Shown piece by piece: positions 55,601 through 64,000 of a stretch of DNA of 64,000 nucleotides. The first letter of the stretch is position 1. Every line of letters begins with the position of its first letter. Position numbers and translations under genes: made by a program. This stretch comes from Spirochaetota bacterium (GTDB lineage: Bacteria > Spirochaetota > Spirochaetia > Treponematales > UBA12059), in the NCBI GenBank assembly GCA_029547205.1, contig JAKPPT010000068.1, positions 229,922-293,921 of the forward strand, given 5' to 3'. Under the pieces are notes generated by a model, which saw nothing but the letters and a program-made list of their open reading frames with translations, was not told where the DNA came from and searched no databases.

Positions 55601-56190
55601 ATCTTTTTTTTGCGATCGATTTTGACATAAATTAAATCTTTTTTTGAATCAATTTCGAATTCGAGCCATGAACCACGATAGGGAATAATTCTCGAGCTCA
55701 ACACTCCCTTTTCATAACTAAAAATCACACCAGGAGATCGGTGAATTTGTGAGACCACTACACGTTCTGCACCATTAATGATAAAAGTGCCTCGATCCGT
55801 CATTAACGGTATATCACCAAAATAGATATCTTTCTGGCGAATTTCTCCTGTTTTTTGAAACACCAGGTTAATTCTTGCTTTCAACGGGACAGCATACGTA
55901 AGCCCCTTTTGCCTGCATTCATATTCTGAATATTTAATCGCTGACATATCCAGCTGATATCCGTCATATTCTAACAACATTTCTCCATTTGAGCTTTCAA
56001 TTGGGAATGTTGTTCTAAATACTTCTTCAAGCCCCTGCAATTCAGGCTTTTCCCCATTTAAAACTTTTTCAGCCTGTAGAAATCTTTCATAACTTGCAAG
56101 CTGTATCTCAATAAGATTGGGTATTTCGAGTACATCCTGATAGTCTTTTCCGACATATTTCCGCTCAATGGCTGAACCTGTAATGGACAT
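52693..56190 (-). CDS. rpoB: RNA polymerase subunit beta
   Basis: A 1165-residue beta subunit. The rifampicin-binding region reads [40 protein letters not shown]. In the main cluster, the usual Ser of [11 protein letters not shown] is kept, and the Ser at SQLSQFMDQ is present; Asn in [10 protein letters not shown] replaces the more common Asn-Pro context without obvious change. [26 protein letters not shown] and the C-terminal [24 protein letters not shown] are typical. It forms the active-site pincer with rpoC. The gap after rplL contains an attenuator-like hairpin. Confidence 0.99.
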   Translation of the reverse strand: MSITGSAIERKYVGKDYQDVLEIPNLIEIQLASYERFLQAEKVLNGEKPELQGLEEVFRTTFPIESSNGEMLLEYDGYQLDMSAIKYSEYECRQKGLTYAVPLKARINLVFQKTGEIRQKDIYFGDIPLMTDRGTFIINGAERVVVSQIHRSPGVIFSYEKGVLSSRIIPYRGSWLEFEIDSKKDLIYVKIDRKKKILGTMFLRAIGLNSREEIIQAFYKTKEISFKTEKGRNQAVNCVLAKSIFTEQDGKQVKLFRAGDKLHLHEIDEIIQLGIKEITVIDFGENSNQEQQEIILNCFVREDMKLNREEQDQDEPSKNDALAAVYSAIQPGEPITFEAAEKDLHSLFFSNRRYDLGKVGRYKLNKKYNYPVPIKEQTLTLEDIIETMKYIISIYYGENNVDDIDHLGNRRVRSVGELLANEIKKGFARMERIARERMNIKEIETIRPQDLISIKPITAIIKEFFGSSQLSQFMDQVNPLAELTHKRRLSALGSGGLSRERAGFEVRDAHYTHYGRMCPIETPEGQNIGLIVSLATYTKVNEYGFLETPYRKVENGKATDIVEYLSPMDEDRYYIGQAGVRMDKNGRFLDDVVPYRHQGDYATRSPKEIQYMDVSPKQIISVSASLIPFLEHDDANRALMGSNMQRQAVPLVFTEPPRVGTGMEQKVAYDSGVLVKAKRDGKVVYVDSTKILIHPDGKGKDVVDEYILIKYQRTNQDTCYNQRPIVSHGEKVVKGQVIADGPATKNGELALGKNILAGFVPWNGYNYEDAILISERVVRDDLFTSIHIKEYVIEVRETKLGPERITRDIPNVSEKMLENLDSEGIVRLGAKVRSGDILVGKVTPKSETDTSPEFKLLNSIFGEKAKDVRDNSLRVPHGIEGTVIDIQRLKRSNNDDLLPGVEEVVKVLIAAKRKLKEGDKMAGRHGNKGIVARVLPIEEMPYLDDGTPLDICLNPLGVPSRMNIGQIMETELGWAASTLNEWYSSPVFQSPSQEMIESKLKEAGLPVACKTKVRDGKTGEYFQNPVMVGVIYFMKLSHLVDDKMHARSTGPYSLVTQQPLGGKAQFGGQRLGEMEVWALEAYGAANTLQELLTIKSDDMTGRTKVYESIVKGEPHTAAGIPEAFNVMVQELRGLGLDLKIFDNHGKQIPLTERDEDIINKQGSNF

Positions 56191-56302
56191 TCATGTTCCT
56201 CCTATGAACAACCATAATGGGTCGTTCGGTATCCGCTCTGCTAAATATTAACACTAAAGCCGTAACACACTATTTTACATTACAATTCTGTTATTCTGCA
56301 CG

Positions 56303-56337
56303 AAAAGGTACCGGGAATAAAATCCCAGTACCCTTTT
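56303..56337 (-). terminator. Attenuator-like hairpin between rplL and rpoB
   Basis: GGTACCGGGA (56307-56316) pairs with TCCCAGTACC (about 56323-56332) with one mismatch, flanked by A- and T-runs (GAAAAGG on one side, CCTTTTTAT on the other). On the minus strand the stem is followed by TTTTCG, giving partial termination. Many bacteria have such an attenuator here to make more ribosomal protein than polymerase. Confidence 0.65.
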
Positions 56338-56384
56338 TATATAAGGTCTTGTTTAGAGTGAATCGTAATACTGTAAATACAACC

Positions 56385-56777
56385 TTATTTAATCTCAACA
56401 GCACCACCAGCTTCGGTGATCTGCTTCTTGATTTTCTCAGCTTCATCCTTGGAAACATTTTCTTTGAGTGGTTTATCACCAGCTTCGACAAGGTCTTTAG
56501 CTTCTTTAAGTCCGAGACCAGTAATGGTTCTGACTTCTTTAATAACCGCAATTTTCTTATCTGCAGGTGTACCTGCTTTGAGAATTACAGTAAATTCTGT
56601 TTTTTCTTCAGCAGGAGCAGCGCCACCAGCTGCAGCACCAGGCATTGCAGCAACTGCTACAGGAGCAGCAGCGGTTACACCGAACTTTTCTTCCATAGCT
56701 TTTACAAGCTCTGAAACTTCAAGTACGGTCATGTTTGCAATTGCATCAAGAATCTGATCTGTTGTTAAAGCTGCCAT
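56385..56777 (-). CDS. rplL: Ribosomal protein L7/L12
   Basis: A 130-residue L7/L12. The N-terminal dimer domain ([30 protein letters not shown]) is followed by an Ala/Gly-rich hinge and the C-terminal domain [40 protein letters not shown]. It forms the ribosomal stalk that recruits translation factors. The locus's CARF-RelE protein belongs to a group reported to dock on this stalk, a link worth noting. AAGGAG precedes the ATG. Confidence 0.98.
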   Translation of the reverse strand: MAALTTDQILDAIANMTVLEVSELVKAMEEKFGVTAAAPVAVAAMPGAAAGGAAPAEEKTEFTVILKAGTPADKKIAVIKEVRTITGLGLKEAKDLVEAGDKPLKENVSKDEAEKIKKQITEAGGAVEIK

Positions 56778-56918
56778 ATTATCTTCTCCTTAATATTTTT
56801 TACTGCAATACAGAATCTGTATTCCTTATTCAGGCCTCAACGGGGCAGCGGCATATGCCTTTATAGTAAACGGACAGGACGACAGCTAAAGAAGCCTGAC
56901 CGCTCTCTACCATATTGT

Positions 56919-57455
56919 TTAATTGCCTGCCTTTTTATCAGCAACAGCTTGTAACGTGCGCACAAGTTTTGTAGTTACTCCATTGAGTGCATATACAAAA
57001 TTCTGCAGCGGAGCATTCATTGTACTCATGAGCATTGCAATAAGCTGCTTTCTTCCAGGCAATTTTGAGAATGCATCAATCTGTTTCTCATCAAAGAATG
57101 TATTGTCAACAATACCGCCTTTGAGCTTTACCGGTGACTCTTTTGCATAGTCAACAAATATTTTTGCAATTTCATTTGCATCGTCACGGATAAAAGCGAT
57201 TGCTGTTGGCCCCAGCAACATGGTTTCTGTATGAGCAATATTGCTCTGCTCAAATGCGATACGGGCAAAATTATTTTTAATAACATGATACTCTGCATTC
57301 TTTTCACGAAGCTTATCACGAAGAACAGTAATTTGTTCTACTGTCATACCGCGATAATCAGTAAAAATAAAATCCCTGGCTGAACCAATTTTTTCCTTTA
57401 CGGCTGCAATGGCATCAACCTTTGTCTGCTGTATTTTTTTCCCACGTAAAGCCAT
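56919..57455 (-). CDS. rplJ: Ribosomal protein L10
   Basis: A 178-residue L10. Pattern: RGKKIQQTKVDAIAAVKEKIG, FTDYRGMTVEQITVLRDKLREKNAEYHVIKNN, LLGPTAIAFI and a C-terminal helix that binds L7/L12 dimers (VYALNGVTTKLVRTLQAVADKK). It starts at an ATG that shares one base with the rplA stop (TAATG), so the two genes are coupled. The 141-bp gap to rplL contains only weak stems. Confidence 0.97.
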   Translation of the reverse strand: MALRGKKIQQTKVDAIAAVKEKIGSARDFIFTDYRGMTVEQITVLRDKLREKNAEYHVIKNNFARIAFEQSNIAHTETMLLGPTAIAFIRDDANEIAKIFVDYAKESPVKLKGGIVDNTFFDEKQIDAFSKLPGRKQLIAMLMSTMNAPLQNFVYALNGVTTKLVRTLQAVADKKAGN

Positions 57456-58141
57456 TACTTACCTCCTGCATTTTCAGCTGCAATATGAACACTCGGTGTC
57501 ATGGTACCTGCAATATATACAGAAAGCACAAACTCACCTTTTACATCCGATGGACGCTTGCGCTCGATTTCATGCAGGAGTGTTCTAACGTTTTCCGCAA
57601 TCTGCTCAGCTGTCATTGACATTTTTGCAACAGGAAGATGAACGATGTTCGTTTTATCTGAACGGAACTCGGTTCGTCCTTTCTTAAGTTCACTGATAGC
57701 ATTCTTAATATCAAAGGTTACTGTACCTGTTTTTGGGTTTGGCATAAGACCCTTGCGTCCAAGAACCATACCAAGCTTACCAACATCTTTCATCATATCC
57801 GGCGTAGCAATAGCAATATCAAAGTCTAGCCAACCGCCTTTAACTTTTTCGATAAGCTCGTCTGCGCCATATGCTATAGCACCAGCTTCTTGAGCTTCTT
57901 TTTCTTTGTCGCCTTTACAGAAAACGACTACACGTTTTTCTGGGCGGAACTGATGCGGTAATGTTAAAGTATCACGAACAGTCTGACTCTTTTTCAGATT
58001 AAGTCGAACATGAGCCTCTACTGTCTCATCGAACTTTGCAACCTTAAGCTCTTTTATAAGCTTGCATGCTTCATCAAGCTGATACACTTTTGCAGGATCA
58101 ACCTTTTTTGCTGCTTCTCTATATTTTTTCCCATGCTTCAT
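57455..58141 (-). CDS. rplA: Ribosomal protein L1
   Basis: About 228 residues from the start I choose at 58141 (MKHGKKYREAAKKVD), which has GGAGTGG just upstream and lies two bases from the rplK stop. The longer open frame to 58228 has no family similarity. Patterns: DETVEAHVRLNLKKSQTVRDTLTLPHQ, VLGRKGLMPNPKTGTVT and KKGRTEFRSDKTNIVHLPVAK. L1 binds 23S rRNA and in many bacteria represses its own operon. Confidence 0.97.
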   Translation of the reverse strand: MKHGKKYREAAKKVDPAKVYQLDEACKLIKELKVAKFDETVEAHVRLNLKKSQTVRDTLTLPHQFRPEKRVVVFCKGDKEKEAQEAGAIAYGADELIEKVKGGWLDFDIAIATPDMMKDVGKLGMVLGRKGLMPNPKTGTVTFDIKNAISELKKGRTEFRSDKTNIVHLPVAKMSMTAEQIAENVRTLLHEIERKRPSDVKGEFVLSVYIAGTMTPSVHIAAENAGGK

Positions 58142-58142
58142 A

Positions 58143-58574
58143 TTACCACTCCACTTCCACGCCCATGCTTCGTGCTGTACCGGCGATGATTTTTTCCGCT
58201 GCAGGCAGGCTGCGGGCGGAGAGATCATTCATTTTCAGCTTTGCAATTTCGGTAATCTTTGCATGGCTGATTTTTCCTACCTTCTGTTTATGAGGAACAG
58301 GTGATCCTTTATCAAGACCAATTGCCTTTTTGATTAACACAGAAGCGGGAGGACTCTTGAGGATAAATGAAAACGATTTGTCCTTATAAACCGTAATGAT
58401 AACCGGAATAATAAGGCCAGGCTCCATGTTTTTGGTTTTGTCATTGAACTGTTGACAAAACTGAGGAGCACTTACGCCGTGAGGACCAAGAGCCGGTCCA
58501 ACGGGAGGAGCAGGATTTGCCTTTCCTGCCGGGCACTGCAGCTTGATAACTGCAGAGACAACTTTCTTTGCCAT
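58143..58574 (-). CDS. rplK: Ribosomal protein L11
   Basis: 143 residues from ATG 58574 ([34 protein letters not shown]); a ten-codon upstream extension has no family support. The PxxGPALG loop and C-terminal [28 protein letters not shown] are typical. L11 forms the GTPase-associated centre with 23S rRNA. AAAGGAGTCC provides the ribosome-binding site. Gene order nusG-rplK-rplA-rplJ-rplL is standard. Confidence 0.98.
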   Translation of the reverse strand: MAKKVVSAVIKLQCPAGKANPAPPVGPALGPHGVSAPQFCQQFNDKTKNMEPGLIIPVIITVYKDKSFSFILKSPPASVLIKKAIGLDKGSPVPHKQKVGKISHAKITEIAKLKMNDLSARSLPAAEKIIAGTARSMGVEVEW

Positions 58575-58604
58575 AACGGACTCCTTTTGTGGTATAACCC
58601 GCAC

Positions 58605-58732
58605 GCGTTACTGCTACGGGCCCCGCATGCTACCATACGGGCTAGCGCCTGACATACACATCAGGCTCCCATCTTTGGAGCGGACTAACATCCATCTCTA
58701 TATGTATGAGAAGTGCTTGCGCACTGCTTTTA
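58605..58732 (-). promoter_or_regulatory. rplK leader with hairpin
   Basis: This 128-bp gap between nusG and rplK contains GCCTGA (58647-58652) pairing with TCAGGC (58661-58666) and other GC-rich stems (CGGGCCCCG region near 58617-58625). It could hold the L1-binding leader that regulates the L11-L1 operon in other bacteria; the sequence match is not specific enough to be sure. Confidence 0.35.
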
Positions 58733-59290
58733 CTAAACTTTCTCTACTTGTGTAACATCAACCTCAATAGGTGTTGAACGACCAAAAATACCTACGGTAA
58801 CCTTAAGCTTATTCTTATCAGGGAGCACCTCTTCAACAACACCAGTAAACGTTTCAAATGGACCAGAGATGATCTTCACAGTATCGCCTTGAGCATAAGC
58901 ATGCTTAACCCTAAGGATTTTTTCACCTTTAAGATCACCGCTTTTCTGTAAAAGTTGACGAGCTTCCTCGGTACTTATCGGTACAGGCTTCTTATGTGCA
59001 GTAGAGCCCACAAAACCAGTTACACCATTAATTTTTCTAATTGCATTACATGTCTCCTTCCAGGTAACATCAGGAAGATCCATCTCAACAAGTATATATC
59101 CTGGAAGAATTTTTTTATTGATTGTGCTCTTTTTCCCGTTCTTAAGTTCTGAAACCTCTTCACTGGGAACTTTCACATCAAAAACAACAGCAGGGTTCAA
59201 CTCTCCCTGCTCCAGCATACTGCGAATAGCTTTTTCTATTTTATTTTCATACCCCGAATACACATGGAGTACATACCAGGCTCGTGCCAT
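58733..59290 (-). CDS. nusG: Transcription antitermination/elongation factor NusG
   Basis: A 185-residue NusG. The NGN domain (WYVLHVYSGYENKIEKAIRSMLEQG) is followed by a KOW motif KHAYAQGDTVKIISGPFETFTGVVEEVLPDKNKLKVTVGIFGRSTPIEVD. It couples RNA polymerase to ribosomes or Rho. It follows secE by 14 bp. Length is normal for spirochaetes and Firmicutes-like NusG with no large insertion. Confidence 0.98.
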   Translation of the reverse strand: MARAWYVLHVYSGYENKIEKAIRSMLEQGELNPAVVFDVKVPSEEVSELKNGKKSTINKKILPGYILVEMDLPDVTWKETCNAIRKINGVTGFVGSTAHKKPVPISTEEARQLLQKSGDLKGEKILRVKHAYAQGDTVKIISGPFETFTGVVEEVLPDKNKLKVTVGIFGRSTPIEVDVTQVEKV

Positions 59291-59304
59291 TGCTGCCTGC
59301 CGCC

Positions 59305-59484
59305 TTACAAAATAAGATCAATTCCTCGAACACATAGAAAATCTACGAGTCCAAGAAACAGTGCAACTAGGATAGTGGAAACAATTACCACTTTTACAGA
59401 AGAAATTGCATTTTCTTTAGTTGGCCAAACAACCTTTCGAAGCTCTGCAATACTGTCTTTAATAAACTGAACCAGCTTCTTCAT
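59305..59484 (-). CDS. secE: Preprotein translocase subunit SecE
   Basis: A 59-residue protein (ATG 59484 to TAA 59305), short enough to be overlooked. It begins MKKLVQFIKDSIAELRKVVWP, the conserved amphipathic SecE helix with the KVVWPT motif, then one membrane helix VVIVSTILVALFLGLVDFL. It clamps the SecYEG channel. It sits in the classic tRNA-Trp/secE/nusG order, with tRNA-Trp 30 bp upstream. Confidence 0.95.
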   Translation of the reverse strand: MKKLVQFIKDSIAELRKVVWPTKENAISSVKVVIVSTILVALFLGLVDFLCVRGIDLIL

Positions 59485-59514
59485 TTTCTACCTCGCTTAC
59501 GCACTTTAAGCTAC

Positions 59515-59587
59515 CAGGCCAGGAAGGGCTCGAACCCTCGACCCTCGGTTTTGGAGACCGATGCTCTACCAACTGAGCTACTGACCT
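59515..59587 (-). tRNA. tRNA-Trp (CCA)
   Basis: A 73-base cloverleaf on the minus strand: acceptor AGGTCAG/CTGGCCT with one G-U, D-arm AGCTCAGTTGGTAGAGC, anticodon stem TCGGT/ACCGA around loop CTCCAAA (anticodon CCA), T-arm with GGTTCGAGCCC. The 3' CCA is not encoded. It lies between rpmG and secE. Confidence 0.95.
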
Positions 59588-59607
59588 ATAATAAAGCCAT
59601 TACGGCC

Positions 59608-59781
59608 TTATTTTACTTTTGTTTCCTTATGAAGCGTATGCTTTTTATCCCATTTGCAATACTTCATAAGCTCAATTTTTTCCTGAAGCTTGCGGTTTTT
59701 AGTAGTCGTATAATTTCTCCGCTTGCATTCAGTACAAGCCAAAGCTATGATTTCCTTATTTTGCTTCTTTTTACCAGCCAT
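59608..59781 (-). CDS. rpmG: Ribosomal protein L33
   Basis: 57 residues from ATG 59781 ([30 protein letters not shown]). The CTEC and later CKW pattern is the partly preserved zinc set; the second pair is reduced to a single Cys ([16 protein letters not shown]), as in the C-minus-tending forms. A five-codon upstream extension is open but unlikely. It lies between tRNA-Thr and tRNA-Trp, as in treponemes. Confidence 0.95.
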   Translation of the reverse strand: MAGKKKQNKEIIALACTECKRRNYTTTKNRKLQEKIELMKYCKWDKKHTLHKETKVK

Positions 59782-59820
59782 ACTTACTCCAACCACTTTG
59801 CAAAGTGTTCAAAAATAAAA

Positions 59821-59893
59821 AGCCCTCGAGCGGAATCGAACCGCTGACCACATCCTTACCATGGATGTGCTCTGCCAACTGAGCTACAAGGGC
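59821..59893 (-). tRNA. tRNA-Thr (GGT)
   Basis: A 73-base cloverleaf on the minus strand: acceptor GCCCTTG/CGAGGGC, D-arm AGCTCAGTTGGCAGAGC, anticodon stem CATCC/GGATG around loop ATGGTAA (anticodon GGT), T-arm GCGGTTCGATTCCGC. CCA is not encoded. It is the first gene of the long minus-strand transcript. Confidence 0.95.
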
Positions 59894-59906
59894 ATTTTGT
59901 GGTGCT

Positions 59907-59935
59907 ACAATAGCAATGTAGGGTAATTTTGTCAA
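59907..59935 (-). promoter_or_regulatory. Near-consensus sigma-70 promoter of the tRNA-Thr/ribosomal operon
   Basis: On the minus strand TTGACA (59930-59935) and TATTGT (59907-59912) are exactly 17 bases apart; the predicted start near 59900 is just before tRNA-Thr (59893). It is the strongest promoter seen in the window and suits a stable-RNA/ribosomal transcript. Confidence 0.85.
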
Positions 59936-59952
59936 TATACACTCGTAGCTGA

Positions 59953-61218
59953 ATGAATTCCTCTATTGCATATACAGCGCTGAGTAATTATAGTGACACT
60001 ATGAAATCTAAACAAGTTATCGAATTGCCATTCCTCCACGACAATCATAGTCATGCTTCTCTGTATGCGGTACTTGCCAGTATACCTGATATATCACACC
60101 TCACACGCAAGCAGAGCATGGATTTTATCATGAGTCTCCCAGCTGACGAACTCACCGTAATTCGTGGGTGGCGTACAGCAGAACTATCATTTACCAATCA
60201 GGAACGCTCGATTCTTCCACCTGTTTTGCTTATTAATTACAGCCTTCATGGCTTTTTTCTTTCAGACAAAGCCATACCAATTATAGAAGCGCAGCTTCCA
60301 GATGTTGCAGAACATGCCGATGACGCACGGTGGCAGGAAATTCATGTTCCTGAAATTTTCGCCACATATTGCGCTTTTGGCACTGCTAGCGCTAATGATT
60401 TCAAAACTCTTTTAGCCACACTGGAAGAACAAGGCATAGGTTCTACCGTTGATATGGCTATTTGCACACCAGGCCTTGCCGATATTGTTGCATTTTCCGG
60501 ACTTTCTGACAGAATCGAATTCTGGGCAAGTCCAGATGTTTATAAAGCAATGCAACTACAAACAAAAAACCTTTGCATGGGGATTAAACTGTTTCTTGAT
60601 GGTTCCATTGGTGCAATGAGCGCAGCTATTTCTGACACCTGGCCTAATGGCACAAACGGTATACTTACCTATACCGATAATGAACTCGAAGCACTGCTCT
60701 GGGAACTGAGCACATTCAACACCGGAATCGCAGTACATGCAATTGGAGAACGCGCGATCGAACAATTTTTGACCTGTGTAAAAAAAATGATCCTACAGGG
60801 ACACTCTTTCCCATACATTCAGATGGAACATGTGCAATTCATTACAGAAGAACAAATGGAACAATGCCGTGATTTAGGAATAACGCTTTCTATGCAGCCC
60901 AATTTCAATGAGGATTCGGTTATTTATGCTGATCGATTATCAGAATACCATCGAAGGCATAACAATCCATTCCGCACACTCATTGACACATTTGGATTCA
61001 AACCCGGGAAAGATCTACTGTTTGGTTCAGACGGCATACCACACAGCATCGCATTTGCGTTACAGTGCAGCCTTTTTCCTCCATACCCCGAACAAGAACT
61101 CTCGCTGGAAGAATTTGTTGCCGGTTACGGAAAAGCGAAATTTGCGCACACCACTCTCTGTAAATATGAAATTGACAGAAACGCTAACCGTGTGACCATG
61201 CTACCTATACACCACTAA
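59953..61218 (+). CDS. Amidohydrolase family protein (YtcJ/Amidohydro_3-like)
   Basis: A metal-dependent hydrolase of 421 residues (405 if ATG 60001 is used; neither start has a clear ribosome-binding site). Metal-site motifs: LHDNHSHAS (about 27-36), a Lys/Asp region GIKLFLDGSIGAMSA (about 214), AVHAIGERAIEQF, QMEHVQFITEEQM and FGSDGIPHS. The pattern matches the YtcJ-like amidohydrolases, which act on amide or ester bonds of small molecules. The N-terminal beta domain of long YtcJ proteins is short here. Substrate unknown. It is alone on the plus strand, divergent from the ribosomal operon. Confidence 0.8.
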   Translation: MNSSIAYTALSNYSDTMKSKQVIELPFLHDNHSHASLYAVLASIPDISHLTRKQSMDFIMSLPADELTVIRGWRTAELSFTNQERSILPPVLLINYSLHGFFLSDKAIPIIEAQLPDVAEHADDARWQEIHVPEIFATYCAFGTASANDFKTLLATLEEQGIGSTVDMAICTPGLADIVAFSGLSDRIEFWASPDVYKAMQLQTKNLCMGIKLFLDGSIGAMSAAISDTWPNGTNGILTYTDNELEALLWELSTFNTGIAVHAIGERAIEQFLTCVKKMILQGHSFPYIQMEHVQFITEEQMEQCRDLGITLSMQPNFNEDSVIYADRLSEYHRRHNNPFRTLIDTFGFKPGKDLLFGSDGIPHSIAFALQCSLFPPYPEQELSLEEFVAGYGKAKFAHTTLCKYEIDRNANRVTMLPIHH

Positions 61219-61291
61219 AATCCAGTAAAATCACTCTGCACTTTTTACATACTTATTAAAGATCCATCACGTTGTATCATTAGTAATTACG

Positions 61292-62332
61292 CTACGTAAT
61301 GCTTTGTATTTGATTATCACAAGCTAATACAAAATCACCTACCGGGGATTTATGCTCGTTTAACAATTTACGTTTCACAATAGCTATCAGTTCATGAGGC
61401 ATGGTTTTACTCAGTAAACCAAGTTTTTCTAAAATTGCGCATACAGCAAATTTACTCGCATCATAGTTTCCATCTGCAATTTTTAAAGCTAACCCATATG
61501 CTCGACCATTAACAATAAATCCTGAACAATAAACACCATCTGCTCCAACTTTAGCCAATCCTTCTGGCGCAAGATACTTTGTCAAAATACTACAAAGACC
61601 ACCTGTGCCTGCCAGCATATCGGGATAAGCCATCATGGCATCACGTATTACACAGAGCGCATCATCAATCTGCTGATTCCAGGTTCCTGACCCCGTTACC
61701 AAATGGCAATATGCCTGTGCCATATTTTTTACCGAAGAAGAGAAAACCGGCACACCACAACCGTCAACACCAACACATAATTTGTTTACGGGAGTTTCAT
61801 ACATTACACTTAATAGTTCTGCTGTACGTTTTTGTAAAGGATGATTCCTATCTAAATACTCTGAATAGTCCCATCCATTAGCGATACAGGAAGCTATCAT
61901 TCCTGCATGTTTACCAGAACAATCTGAATATGCTTTGCGCGGTGGCAAACCTTTTTTTAATTGCTCTGTACGAACCGCGGTATTTCGTGAATACGTTTGC
62001 GGACACTGCAACGCTTGCTCTGTTATACCAATTTTACAGAGTATTGATTCAAGCACCATAACATGTTGCTCCTCACCAAAATGTGATGAACACATGAGCG
62101 CTAGTTCTTCTTGAGTAAAATTAAAACGATCAAGAGAGCCCGAAAGTATAACCTCAAGCGCTTGAAACGGCTTCGAAGTTGACCGCGAATATGTTATATA
62201 ATTATAATCGCCAACCGACTGTATTACAGCACCTTCACTATCGACGAGACAGGCACTGCCCAGATGAATTCTTTCCGGCAGATCCCCTCTGAATACGTGT
62301 ACCATTTCCTGTAATGAATTACTATATGCCAT
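61292..62332 (-). CDS. Asparaginase II family protein
   Basis: A 346-residue member of the asparaginase II family (PF06089-type). Patterns: ERIHLGSACLVDSEG, YSRSTSKPFQALEVILSG, MCSSHFGEEQHV, AYSDCSGKHAGMIASC and CVGVDGCGVPVF. Related rhizobial enzymes hydrolyse L-asparagine to aspartate and ammonia. The family differs from both common bacterial asparaginases, and activity towards asparagine is not certain for every member. It is followed by a 50-bp gap after the TPR gene on the same strand. Confidence 0.88.
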   Translation of the reverse strand: MAYSNSLQEMVHVFRGDLPERIHLGSACLVDSEGAVIQSVGDYNYITYSRSTSKPFQALEVILSGSLDRFNFTQEELALMCSSHFGEEQHVMVLESILCKIGITEQALQCPQTYSRNTAVRTEQLKKGLPPRKAYSDCSGKHAGMIASCIANGWDYSEYLDRNHPLQKRTAELLSVMYETPVNKLCVGVDGCGVPVFSSSVKNMAQAYCHLVTGSGTWNQQIDDALCVIRDAMMAYPDMLAGTGGLCSILTKYLAPEGLAKVGADGVYCSGFIVNGRAYGLALKIADGNYDASKFAVCAILEKLGLLSKTMPHELIAIVKRKLLNEHKSPVGDFVLACDNQIQSIT

Positions 62333-62382
62333 ACTTACACTATAAAATGAAAAGTGAGTTCTTGCAATGAATTATAAAATCA

Positions 62383-64000
62383 TCAGGGAACTTTGAATCC
62401 CACCTGCCCTATCTTTTCTCTTCGAACTGTTACTTCAGTAGAATCCGGGGACAGCGAGTAAGCCTGCAACAGATAAAATCGTGCTCGCTGATAATCTTTT
62501 TGTGCAAAATAAATGTCATACAGAGCAAGTAACGCATTAATATTTGTGTTATTTTCCACGAGAGCTAACCGAAGTGCATTTATTTTATCATCAATAGTAT
62601 TTAAAAATTGTGACTGCAGAACATATAAATTGCTTCTGTACATTGATGTTTTGTTTTTTTGTTGAAGCAGTCTGTTTATTTGTTCCAGAATTACCTGTTT
62701 GTCTATTTTTTTATCAATCATTATGTACAATTTAAACAAGGATGCTGTTTCGGAATTTGGATCAGCGGCTAACCAGGTATCTGTCAGGCGTTCCGCTGCA
62801 TCAATTTTTCCAGCCAGACGATATGCTCTTATGATAAGCTCATAATCGACAAAACCTGATGTTACTGCAAGCAGCTTATCAGCATACAAAAGCGCTTCAG
62901 CATAATTTCCACGATTGAGCAATAAAGTCAGCATAATTTTAACAACTTGCTTGCTATCTGAGTTTTTTACAATCAATTTCTGCACATACACTAATGCTTC
63001 ATTTTGCTCTTCAAGCGTACCTGTTGATAGCAAATCAGCAAAATAAACTAACAATTCAAAATTATCAGGATACTGCACAAGCGCAGAGCGTAGAATAACT
63101 TTTGCTTCACTTATATTTCTTATAAATTCAGCAGTTATTCTTGCCTGTAAAAGATAATATTCTGCATTAGGCTGATTAACTTTGCTATATGCAGTAAGCA
63201 AGGTGACTGCTTCGCGATAATTACCTGCCTCGATCTGGATTCGAGCTTTCATTAATATGAATTTACTATCAAATGTATTTACTTTAAGAACTTCAGCTAT
63301 AAGAGGATCTGCTTCTTTGTATCTACCCAGTGCGAATAAAGCAAGCGCCCGGTATCGTTTTCCTTCAAGGGAACTTTTGAATTCATATTGAGCTTTATCT
63401 AAAAGTTGCAGGACAATCTCAGGCTGATTTGTTTCCAACAGCATACGCATGCTTCCATACAATGCAGGATAACACTGTTCATCCATTTCATATGCTTTTG
63501 TATATTGTTTGAGACTATCCGGATAATTTTTTCTCTGTTCTTGAATAATTCCTTCTATTAAAGAAACAATGACCGATTCTAAACCAAATTTTCTAAATTG
63601 TTTTATGAGCTGTTCAACATGGTTTATAAGAGCAGTTGAAAGCTGCCTAAAAATGCCAGTCATAGAAACAATATAATCGAGTGGGGTTGCTGTTTCCTGC
63701 AATTCAATAAGAATTCCATTTCGTGCATCAATAAAATGTCTTGCTATGGTGTCATCGGAAGCAATAGGATAGACAGCGGTATCAGTACCAGAAATATCGG
63801 GATAGATGAGTCGAGCTAACTCAAGAATTAACCACCGATAAAACTGCTTTTTATTATCAGATAAACCAGTATCCCTGTCACATAAATCTTTAGCTTTTAG
63901 CAAATCCTGTGGTCCACCACGAATCAATAATAGCTCTAGCGGAGAGGGCACAGTAAAAGATTTCTGAACAACAGGAAGTGCAGTCTCTGTTGCCGTTTTG
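62383..64000 (-). CDS. TPR-repeat protein, 5' end outside the window
   Basis: The frame is open from 62383 to the right edge; a GTG at 63951 is only an internal valine candidate, since the upstream codons are also open (ending TETALPVVQKSFTV just before it). At least 539 residues are visible. The sequence has many 34-residue helical repeats with patterns such as ALFALGRYKEADPLIAEVLKV and YLLQARITAEFIRNISEAKV, ending SLSPDSTEVTVRREKIGQVGFKVP. Such proteins act as scaffolds, often in envelope assembly. An N-terminal signal could lie beyond the window. No catalytic domain is visible. Confidence 0.8.
   Translation of the reverse strand, partial: KTATETALPVVQKSFTVPSPLELLLIRGGPQDLLKAKDLCDRDTGLSDNKKQFYRWLILELARLIYPDISGTDTAVYPIASDDTIARHFIDARNGILIELQETATPLDYIVSMTGIFRQLSTALINHVEQLIKQFRKFGLESVIVSLIEGIIQEQRKNYPDSLKQYTKAYEMDEQCYPALYGSMRMLLETNQPEIVLQLLDKAQYEFKSSLEGKRYRALALFALGRYKEADPLIAEVLKVNTFDSKFILMKARIQIEAGNYREAVTLLTAYSKVNQPNAEYYLLQARITAEFIRNISEAKVILRSALVQYPDNFELLVYFADLLSTGTLEEQNEALVYVQKLIVKNSDSKQVVKIMLTLLLNRGNYAEALLYADKLLAVTSGFVDYELIIRAYRLAGKIDAAERLTDTWLAADPNSETASLFKLYIMIDKKIDKQVILEQINRLLQQKNKTSMYRSNLYVLQSQFLNTIDDKINALRLALVENNTNINALLALYDIYFAQKDYQRARFYLLQAYSLSPDSTEVTVRREKIGQVGFKVP

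Overview
The window looks like a chromosomal segment of a spirochaete, probably Treponema-like (Spirochaetia). I infer this from the EF-Tu sequence with its spirochaete-type GTP-binding blocks, a Borrelia-P13-like membrane protein, a TmpC/PnrA-type nucleoside-binding lipoprotein, a very large signal peptidase I, and the gene order tRNA-Thr, rpmG, tRNA-Trp, secE, nusG, rplK, rplA, rplJ, rplL, rpoB, rpoC, rpsL, rpsG, tuf. The genus is not certain from sequence reading alone.

Positions 1-19507 hold a type III-B (Cmr) CRISPR-Cas island rich in cyclic-oligoadenylate (CARF) sensors. From left to right these are: a minus-strand pair (partial lipoprotein and P13-like membrane protein) with a consensus sigma-54 promoter; a divergent CARF + AAA+ + Fis-HTH sigma-54 activator of the RtcR type; a convergent CARF-adenosine deaminase (Cad1 type); and a plus-strand run of CARF-(HTH)-RelE-like protein, cas6, cmr1, cmr2/cas10 (intact GGDD), cmr3, cmr4, cmr5, cmr6, a CARF-HEPN Csx1/TM1812 protein, cas1 and two tandem cas2 genes. 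The array follows, with 22 identical 36-bp repeats and two decayed ones at the distal end. On target RNA recognition Cas10 should make cyclic oligoadenylate. That messenger could reach three different effectors (deaminase, RelE-like RNase, HEPN RNase) and, uniquely here, a sigma-54 transcription activator whose likely target is the envelope-protein pair at the left edge. This transcriptional arm is the most interesting feature of the window.

Positions 19854-21567 carry a polytopic membrane protein and a flavodoxin-like reductase broken by one TAG codon. Positions 21700-30321 are a cobalamin uptake and salvage operon behind a B12 riboswitch: btuF, btuC, btuD, cobT, a CobD-CobQ fusion with an odd low-complexity insert, and cbiB. 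A GC-rich repeat region (30322-30867) follows, then a lipoprotein MsrB, an MFS transporter remnant, an acyl-CoA synthetase, an M16C metalloprotease, a cyclic-nucleotide-binding-domain protein, signal peptidase I, a small membrane protein, thiol peroxidase, a PnrA-like nucleoside receptor, deoC, an HD-domain protein and valS.

Positions 45865-59935 are the transcription/translation cluster on the minus strand, starting from a near-consensus sigma-70 promoter in front of tRNA-Thr. The right end holds an amidohydrolase, an asparaginase-II family protein and a TPR protein that runs off the window.
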